From: a virus
Length of the DNA stretch: 50,640 nucleotides
Reading direction: 5' to 3' (one strand)
IMG/VR virus record: IMGVR_UViG_3300009034_000057
Location: 1 to 50,640 of that record
Shown here: piece after piece, positions 45,126 through 50,640 of the stretch
How the letters are laid out: each line of letters begins with the position of its first letter
Position numbering within the stretch: the first letter of the stretch is position 1
The notes under the pieces: generated by a model
Database searches by the model: none
What the model saw: the letters and a program-made list of their open reading frames with translations, nothing else
What the model was told of the DNA's origin: nothing
Made by a program: the position numbers and the translations under genes

Positions 45126-45406
45126 ACGGCCTCCATTCCATCACCGAGGTCCCTATTTAAATTTCTAAATGGGTTCCACCATCTATATTGATATTTAACA
45201 ATAGACCTCGTTACTTTTCCACATTTAAGTTTTTTTTCCTTATACAAAGAGCGTCTTTCTAACCCACACTTAGTGCATACTTCATGAGTTTCATTTGGAT
45301 TTTCAAAATGTAAATTCTTCCATCTATGAGGAGTTCCTTTATGTTCTCCTCTATAACAATATTCTTCACGATTTTCTATTTGCTTACAGTTTCCTTTATT
45401 ACCCAT
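45119..45406 (-). CDS. 95-residue protein with zinc-like Cys pair
   Basis: MGNKGNCKQIENREEYCYRG..., HEVCTKCGLERR, KCGKVTRS. Basic, Trp-rich C-terminal part (YQYRWWNPFRN). Overlaps both neighbours, so translated in a coupled operon. Family unknown. Confidence 0.55.
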   Translation of the reverse strand: MGNKGNCKQIENREEYCYRGEHKGTPHRWKNLHFENPNETHEVCTKCGLERRSLYKEKKLKCGKVTRSIVKYQYRWWNPFRNLNRDLGDGMEAVC

Positions 45407-46473
45407 TTTCCATTTACCTTTTCAAAAATATTCCTATTCCAAAATTTCTCTACTATACTCCAAAATTCCTCTTCTGTATAACCTGTAAAATTAAGAAAAT
45501 CCTGTAATATTTTAGGGTCTAATTTATGGTCATGTTCCTCAATAAGTTTTCTACCTTTTTCCTTTTTAATAAATTTATCTCTTATCCAATATCCAACCAC
45601 GTCTGTAGTTCTTGCAAATCCAAATTTAGGATACTTCATCCAAACATTCATCAAGTAACCTATAGAATCAATCTGGTCATAAAAATCTATATAGCCATCT
45701 CTACTCCATTCACCATATAAATCTTTAAAGCCAAATCTTTTGGCTACCATTTTATTATAATGCCCACTCCAGTTAACAAAGTAACTAAGATAAACAGGCT
45801 CTATCCAAGGTTCAATTCCTGGATATTTAAGAAAATTAAGTTCTTTATCTGTGATACCATTTTTGTACCAGAGTTCAAAATCTACCTTCTTAGCCACATC
45901 ATTATTTATCTGGTCTTTAGCACTATAAGTTTCTTTCTGTTGAAATCCACCATATTCCCAAGAAACATTCTCTCCATAGAATACTAATGGAATGACCATC
46001 TTAATTGCCATTTTTATAGGAAAACAATATATAGCTCTATCAATAGGCCAAGTAGGGCTGCCAAATTCCTCAAAGGCAATCCTTGTCATTCGTCTGACTA
46101 AATCAGGGCTAAGGTCTAATGTAATTAAATCACAATTAAATACATCACAGAGGTTTCTTAAATTATATATACCAGTCTTTGTTTTGGTATAAGGGTCATT
46201 CACAGTCACCAGCAAAGGATTCATCCCCATTATCTCTTTGATAATATAAACTTGATAATAACTATCCTTGCCCCCACTTACTGCAATAACACAATCGTAA
46301 CAACCATCGGTTCTTTTATAACTATTACATAACTTATCTAATTCCTGCATCCTTACTTTATAGTCAGTTTGCTTCTTTATCTTAGCGTGTAGACAAGCTT
46401 GACAAATTCCATTCTCATCCAATACTAATCCTGGCTTTGTATCACACATTAAACAATTATTACATCTTTTCAT
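45376..46473 (-). CDS. N-acetyl sugar amidotransferase (PseA/WbpG type)
   Basis: 365 residues from ATG 46473 (GGAGAGGAAACAAA site). MKRCNNCLMC....GICQAC (zinc motif), PP-loop IAVSGGKDSYYQ (about 81-92), then GENVSWEYGG and a C-terminal helical region. This ATP-pyrophosphatase family turns acetamido sugars into acetamidino sugars (PseA in pseudaminic acid, WbpG in O-antigen). Glutamine-derived ammonia would be needed. Part of the nonulosonic acid cassette. Confidence 0.85.
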   Translation of the reverse strand: MKRCNNCLMCDTKPGLVLDENGICQACLHAKIKKQTDYKVRMQELDKLCNSYKRTDGCYDCVIAVSGGKDSYYQVYIIKEIMGMNPLLVTVNDPYTKTKTGIYNLRNLCDVFNCDLITLDLSPDLVRRMTRIAFEEFGSPTWPIDRAIYCFPIKMAIKMVIPLVFYGENVSWEYGGFQQKETYSAKDQINNDVAKKVDFELWYKNGITDKELNFLKYPGIEPWIEPVYLSYFVNWSGHYNKMVAKRFGFKDLYGEWSRDGYIDFYDQIDSIGYLMNVWMKYPKFGFARTTDVVGYWIRDKFIKKEKGRKLIEEHDHKLDPKILQDFLNFTGYTEEEFWSIVEKFWNRNIFEKVNGKWVIKETVSK

Positions 46474-47191
46474 TTTGTTTCCTCTCCATTTCCTCAAGAT
46501 AGCCTTTACTACCACTCTGCTCATTTCCAGGACGGGGTTTAATTATAGCTTGAACTTCAGGTATATAACCAGATTTAACTCCAGCTTTAAACATTCTTTC
46601 AGGCAAATCTATATCATTATTCTTATTCCATTTCTTTTTCCACGAATCATCACTATATCTAAACTCTTTTAAATAACCAGCGTATAACCAAGTTTGGCAA
46701 CTGCCTAACTGATGTCCCTCAATTAAATAAGGTTCTACCCATTTACCATCTGTCATATCTCCACCGGAGCCAAATTCCCATTTGTAATCTCTGCAATAAT
46801 GAAGCATATTCTCAAGATGAAATTCAGTCCAATATGTATCATCATCTATGCGAGCTATCCAATCACCTTTAGCTAATTCTAATCCCTTATTTAAAGCTCT
46901 TACTGGCCCCACTAACCAGTGATAAATAGGTTCATCAGGATAATGTAATACTTTAGGGGAAAGTCTTTCAAATCTAAAACGTTCATCCCTGTGAATTAAC
47001 GCACGTAAAGTAAATGGAATTTTAGAATCATCATCAATAACAATTAATTCCCAGTTTTTATAGCTTTGTTTTAAAACTGTGGGAATTGCCCTTTCATAAA
47101 TAACTTTCCATCTATTTCTGGTAGGACATATAATACTAATCAATGGATTCTTTTTCTCTATTAACTTGTCAAAGAGTTCTTTCTTATACAT
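46460..47191 (-). CDS. Family 2 glycosyltransferase
   Basis: 243 residues. SIICPTRNRWKV..RAI.TVLKQSYKNWELIVIDDDS (nucleotide-binding half), ALNKGLELAKGDWIARIDDDTYW (metal-binding DxD). GT-A fold, soluble, no membrane helix. It would transfer a sugar from a nucleotide donor onto a growing glycan or virion protein. Overlaps the amidotransferase start. Confidence 0.88.
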   Translation of the reverse strand: MYKKELFDKLIEKKNPLISIICPTRNRWKVIYERAIPTVLKQSYKNWELIVIDDDSKIPFTLRALIHRDERFRFERLSPKVLHYPDEPIYHWLVGPVRALNKGLELAKGDWIARIDDDTYWTEFHLENMLHYCRDYKWEFGSGGDMTDGKWVEPYLIEGHQLGSCQTWLYAGYLKEFRYSDDSWKKKWNKNNDIDLPERMFKAGVKSGYIPEVQAIIKPRPGNEQSGSKGYLEEMERKQNEKM

Positions 47192-48111
47192 TCCATTTCC
47201 CTCGCATCTTGTGGTGTATGTTTCTTTTCCTCAAATGGACGATAGTTATATGGTGTCCAATTAGGAAAATCTTTGAAACCACCACGTTTCCAATAATCTG
47301 TTTCCGGTTCAAATGTATGACCTTCAAGAAATTTCCTTAATCCTTCTATATCATATAATTTACATTTCCCTGCTTTACATTTAGGAGAACCAATCTTTTC
47401 TAATCGTTTCATATTCTCAGGGGATATATCATCCCATTCCTGGTCGTCATTAGGTTTTATTGGCATAGGCAAACAAGCAGAACACATAGGACAGAGATGA
47501 AGTCTTTGTGCCAAGAAGGGTTGTTCCCAAAGTGCTTTTTTCCACCAACCAGGTTCTACAGGCATACCAAGATTGCTATCTAACAAATGTGCTCTTGCAG
47601 CAGCTACTTCACAAAAGAAAGCACCTTTAGGTGTTATTGAAGCTGACCATCTATTCTGTACCCAACAATTATCTATGATGCTAAACATCAACCATCTATC
47701 TTTTATAACTTCCTCAATTCCCACCTGGAGAGGTTGATGCCAACAAGGCTGTACTTCCTCGTGTTCATTATAAGATATTAATTCAGGATAGAAAGTCTCT
47801 TCAATTACATCCCTATGTTTCTCCCAATTAAGACCATTAGTCCATAATTGTCTACAAGCTTTAACAGGAATATACTTTTGATATAATTTACAGATTTCCT
47901 CAAAGTCTTTATGTAATGTTGGTTCACCCCCCATTATTCCAACATGACCTGGAAAATCAATCAAAGTTTGCAATCCATTTTCTACTTCATCTAATGTCAT
48001 AAAGAATGGTTTAGGGTGATGTCCAATCAAACGAGAACAATGACAACATCTTCTATCACAAGCATTAGTAATTTCAATCTGTATACATTTCATATACTTA
48101 GGGTCTACCAT
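47161..48111 (-). CDS. Radical SAM enzyme (2)
   Basis: 316 residues. CDRRCCHC (about 18-25) gives CX3CX2C; MGGEPTLH is the SAM-binding GGE motif; later CPMCSACLPMP and KCKAGKCKLY hold extra Cys, possible auxiliary cluster ligands. Not closely similar to the radical SAM gene at 43541. Substrate unknown. Overlaps the GT2 gene by 31 bases. Confidence 0.85.
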   Translation of the reverse strand: MVDPKYMKCIQIEITNACDRRCCHCSRLIGHHPKPFFMTLDEVENGLQTLIDFPGHVGIMGGEPTLHKDFEEICKLYQKYIPVKACRQLWTNGLNWEKHRDVIEETFYPELISYNEHEEVQPCWHQPLQVGIEEVIKDRWLMFSIIDNCWVQNRWSASITPKGAFFCEVAAARAHLLDSNLGMPVEPGWWKKALWEQPFLAQRLHLCPMCSACLPMPIKPNDDQEWDDISPENMKRLEKIGSPKCKAGKCKLYDIEGLRKFLEGHTFEPETDYWKRGGFKDFPNWTPYNYRPFEEKKHTPQDAREMECIRKNSLTS

Positions 48112-48114
48112 TTT

Positions 48115-49419
48115 CTATTTCCCTTTCTCATTTTGCTTCACTATCCCCAAATCTTTAATCTGTCCGTTTAATGGTCTACGGGCTAATGATATACCACAAT
48201 GAGGGCATTTAATCATGTCTTGGCCAGGAGGAGTAAAACTTCCCTTTCTACAACATTCACAAACCCATTGTTCAATTTGTTTAAATATTCCTGGAGTGTA
48301 AAATTCCTGATTATCTTCAGGCCATCTATCAGGAATACTAAGATTCTGTTTCTTCTTCTTAAACATCTTAGATATTCTTTTTGCTGCTCTTAGACAAGCA
48401 TTGCCATCTATTCTACCATAAAACTCCTTTTCTAATATTTTGATAGCATCCAAATCAGCATTTGATTTAGTTAAATCAGTATCTTTGATTGCTCTTAATA
48501 GCTCATCCACGTCCTCAAAATCAGGAGATACATGAGGTCGGTCATATTTAGGGGTGTGATTAAGTGACCCATAAAAACTTAATGCTGGTATCTTAAATAA
48601 GTTAGCCTCAATAGCCAATGTTGAGCCTGCATGAACTAATAAATCCATGTGTTGCAAACAAACAATTGCAGGGCAGGGAGTAGTAATCTTAATTCCCGTA
48701 TCTCTCAATGCTTCCTGGTAAGGTTTTAAATACTCCCCTGTTTTTACTCGTAAGAAGAAATCCCATCCACTGCCTTTTAATTCTCCACAAATCTTTTTAA
48801 TCATTTCTATCCAGGCTTTGCGGCCTTTAATATTCCTATCATAAGCATCTTTATGAATGGAACTCCCTGGGGGTGCTTCAGGAACATTATATTCTGGTGT
48901 CCTATCTGCATGACCCCACCCTGATGCAAATAGAAGATTCTTCCTTCCTTTAGGTCTTGGGGGTCTTTTGTTTACAAAATATAAATCAAAGGGGAAACCA
49001 CCAGCAGCATAAACTCTGCTTGCAGGCAAATAACCATGTTTAGCCATTAACTTTTTAAAATCATGACTCCACACAATTTCTAAATCTAAATCATAAGGCC
49101 AAGCTCCTATAACTGTGTTCTTTTCATCCTGGCCCATTGCTTCCCAAGCTTTCCAAGCCGCTCCTCCCTCTGTTCTACGAGCTATAGCTATTCCTCCCCA
49201 TTCTCTAAATTGTTTGGCAAGACCAATAGTATATTCACATCTTGCTTCAGGAAGAATAATTATTTCTGGTTTCCAAAACAAAATGTGATTCCTATTATCA
49301 GGAAGGAAAGGAGTAACTCTAACTTCAAATCCTTCCTGTCTTAAAAAATGCCCAATACGTTCATCTGTAACTCTGTCTCTTTGTGGAAGATTATTAAAAA
49401 TAATTATCTTCTTTTTCAT
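48115..49419 (-). CDS. Surface carbohydrate biosynthesis protein (GT-B-like) with zinc ribbon tail
   Basis: 434 residues. Residues 1-330 have the look of GT-B/CDP-glycerophosphotransferase-like 'surface carbohydrate biosynthesis' proteins: KKKIIIFNNLPQRDRVTDE..., FASGWGHADRTPE, and VCLQHMDLLVHAGSTLAIEANLFKIPALSFY, the usual nucleotide-sugar site near H-AGST--IEA. The C-terminus adds a zinc ribbon (CECC...CPHC). Between radical SAM and methyltransferase, co-translated. Confidence 0.75.
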   Translation of the reverse strand: MKKKIIIFNNLPQRDRVTDERIGHFLRQEGFEVRVTPFLPDNRNHILFWKPEIIILPEARCEYTIGLAKQFREWGGIAIARRTEGGAAWKAWEAMGQDEKNTVIGAWPYDLDLEIVWSHDFKKLMAKHGYLPASRVYAAGGFPFDLYFVNKRPPRPKGRKNLLFASGWGHADRTPEYNVPEAPPGSSIHKDAYDRNIKGRKAWIEMIKKICGELKGSGWDFFLRVKTGEYLKPYQEALRDTGIKITTPCPAIVCLQHMDLLVHAGSTLAIEANLFKIPALSFYGSLNHTPKYDRPHVSPDFEDVDELLRAIKDTDLTKSNADLDAIKILEKEFYGRIDGNACLRAAKRISKMFKKKKQNLSIPDRWPEDNQEFYTPGIFKQIEQWVCECCRKGSFTPPGQDMIKCPHCGISLARRPLNGQIKDLGIVKQNEKGK

Positions 49420-49979
49420 TTTATTCCCTTTCTATACATCCAAATATTATCCATTCTATGTATTATTAAAAATTCAGTGGTAATATCTTCAGCAAAACAT
49501 TCTTTAACTGCTTGCATTACATTTGGGTACATTAAACAAAAATCGTGACCAGAAATTATTCCTCCAGGTTTAACTTTCTTTGACCATTCTTGAATATCTT
49601 GTTTTACATATTCATATTTATGATTGGCATCTATATAAACAAAATCTAACAATTCATCTTCAAAATGCTTTACTGCTTCCATTGAAGTCATTCGTAAAAT
49701 AGAAACATTTTCTTTATCATTAAATAATGTTTTTACTAAATTATAACGAGCATCCTGTATATCTTGAGAAAAATTATTAAAATCATCATAATCTTTCTTT
49801 GGATAATGCTTCCAGGGGTCAACCAAATAAAGTTCTAAATTAGGAAAATTTCTTAATAAACATTCCGAAAAAGCCCCATTTAAAACTCCAATTTCAGCAC
49901 CTTTTTTACATCCTTCCGTTTTTAATGTAGTTAAATAATCTATTTTATCCCAAGAACGTAATAAACACTGTTTATCCAC
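49416..49979 (-). CDS. Class I SAM methyltransferase of the glycan cassette
   Basis: 187 residues from a GTG at 49979 (AAGGG site; an upstream TTG is less likely). GAEIGVLNGAFSECLL is motif I, LYLVDPWKHY binds the ribose, LDFVYIDANHKYEYVKQDIQEWSKKVKPGGIISGHDF is the Methyltransf_24 signature, seen in sugar and FkbM-like O-methyltransferases. First gene after the terminator at 49993-50024, so the cassette is expressed by read-through or an unseen promoter. Confidence 0.82.
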   Translation of the reverse strand: MDKQCLLRSWDKIDYLTTLKTEGCKKGAEIGVLNGAFSECLLRNFPNLELYLVDPWKHYPKKDYDDFNNFSQDIQDARYNLVKTLFNDKENVSILRMTSMEAVKHFEDELLDFVYIDANHKYEYVKQDIQEWSKKVKPGGIISGHDFCLMYPNVMQAVKECFAEDITTEFLIIHRMDNIWMYRKGIK

Positions 49980-49992
49980 TTCATTTCCCTTC

Positions 49993-50024
49993 AAAATAAA
50001 GGAGGGATATATCTATATCCCTCC
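49993..50024 (-). terminator. Strong intrinsic terminator before the glycan cassette
   Basis: Minus strand GGAGGGATATA-GA-TATATCCCTCC (50024-50001), a perfect 11 bp stem, followed by TTTATTTT. It ends transcription of the virion gene at 50039 and lies just upstream of the methyltransferase. Confidence 0.85.
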
Positions 50025-50038
50025 CCTATAAAGTCCTT

Positions 50039-50640
50039 TTACTTAGATACTGCGGCATTGGTTTGAACTATCCAATTAGCACCAGACCATTCCAAAAGTG
50101 CAAATTCGTTGGCAGTTTCAAAAGTAATAATACTTACTGCTGCCATCACAACACTTCCAGTTCCTATTACTACACCGCTGGAAAATTCAACATATAAATT
50201 ACTTGCAGGAACAAGTTCAGTGGTATTTTCCACAGCCGCAAGAGCATAACGAAGTGCCATTTTTTGCCCTATATATTCGCCATCGGCTATGTTGACAGAG
50301 GCAATACCAGCATCTAACGCTGCACTTACAAAACATATAACTCCACCAACAGGACATGAAACAGTATAATCCATTAGAGAATTTGTTGCAACCTCTTGAT
50401 ATCCACCTGAAGGTGGTCCATCTTGAAGTTTGGCCATTACATAACTACTTGCAACCCCTTCCTGAAGTACGGTTGCTGAACCTTCCCCTGGAAAACCTTG
50501 GCCCATAAATTCACCTTGATTCTGCAAGACGCCTGAACTATCAAGAGCAAAACCAAAAGTAAGTGTTTGGCCAACACCTACACTTCCTACTGGACCTACA
50601 CTTGTAACAGCATGGGTAAAAATATCACAGACCGAACCAG
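50039..50640 (-). CDS. Virion structural protein, C-terminal part (starts at 388 across the join)
   Basis: The frame is open from the window end down to 50039. The last 99 bases repeat 1-99, so the unique part (50541-50039) supplies residues 130-296 of the protein that begins at 388. Low-charge, Gly/Ala/Val-rich beta sequence: GQGFPGEGSATVLQEGV, VCFVSAALDAGIASVNIADGEYIGQ-like strands. There is no need for the internal TTG at 50527 as a start. Role as head-surface or decoration protein is inferred. Confidence 0.75.
   Translation of the reverse strand, partial: GSVCDIFTHAVTSVGPVGSVGVGQTLTFGFALDSSGVLQNQGEFMGQGFPGEGSATVLQEGVASSYVMAKLQDGPPSGGYQEVATNSLMDYTVSCPVGGVICFVSAALDAGIASVNIADGEYIGQKMALRYALAAVENTTELVPASNLYVEFSSGVVIGTGSVVMAAVSIITFETANEFALLEWSGANWIVQTNAAVSK

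Overview
This window is an essentially complete, circularly closed genome of a short-tailed, dsDNA, probably strictly lytic bacteriophage. Bases 1-99 are repeated exactly at 50542-50640, and a virion-protein gene reads in frame across that join, so the unit genome is about 50,541 bp. It is AT-rich, has strong AGGAGG-type ribosome binding sites and several perfect TTGACA-N17-TATAAT promoters, so it relies on a host sigma70-like RNA polymerase; I see no phage RNA polymerase. There is no integrase, repressor, tape-measure or sheath gene. The host cannot be named from the sequence.

Layout. (i) 12.3 kb to 0.4 kb, minus strand: DNA polymerase I with proofreading, then (from a perfect promoter at 10140-10168) a small zinc protein, a 13-codon leader peptide, TerS, TerL, portal, an HtrA-like serine protease, small basic and zinc proteins, an HEXXH protein, a frame-broken endonuclease VII, scaffold and major capsid protein. 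(ii) 12.1-13.05 kb: divergent control region with three minus-strand RNA elements (a structured RNA with GGA-loop hairpins ending in a tRNA-Ala-like body, the polymerase leader, promoters) and a ~450 bp non-coding stretch with TTATCGGAC repeats, the best origin candidate. (iii) 13.07-30.5 kb, plus strand: early genes. First come many tiny proteins, then a tandemly duplicated amidoligase / class II glutamine amidotransferase cassette with zinc modules, then replication and recombination genes (Cas4-like nuclease, SSB, DnaB-like helicase, Toprim primase, Hjc-like nuclease, DEDD exonuclease) and nucleotide-pool enzymes. A terminator at 30523-30555 ends this block. (iv) 30.55-41.5 kb, minus strand: large internal virion protein, tail fibre, nozzle, adaptor, endonuclease VII. 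(v) 41.4-50.0 kb, minus strand: a glycan cassette (NeuB-like synthase, NeuD-like acetyltransferase, NeuA-like cytidylyltransferase, sugar amidotransferase, two radical SAM enzymes, a GT2 and a surface-carbohydrate transferase, a methyltransferase). It is separated by a terminator from the virion gene that spans the join.

The most interesting signals are: (1) a repeated two-hairpin leader element (four copies on both strands, with covarying stems and a bulged A) in front of the polymerase, replication and nucleotide genes; (2) a stand-alone minus-strand RNA and dispersed plus-strand hairpins whose loops read C-A-(N)-GGAU-G, the signature of CsrB-type sites that bind CsrA; (3) the duplicated zinc-amidoligase/glutaminase modules; (4) a phage-encoded nonulosonic-acid-type glycan pathway. 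All functional assignments rest on motif recognition by eye; no database search was run.
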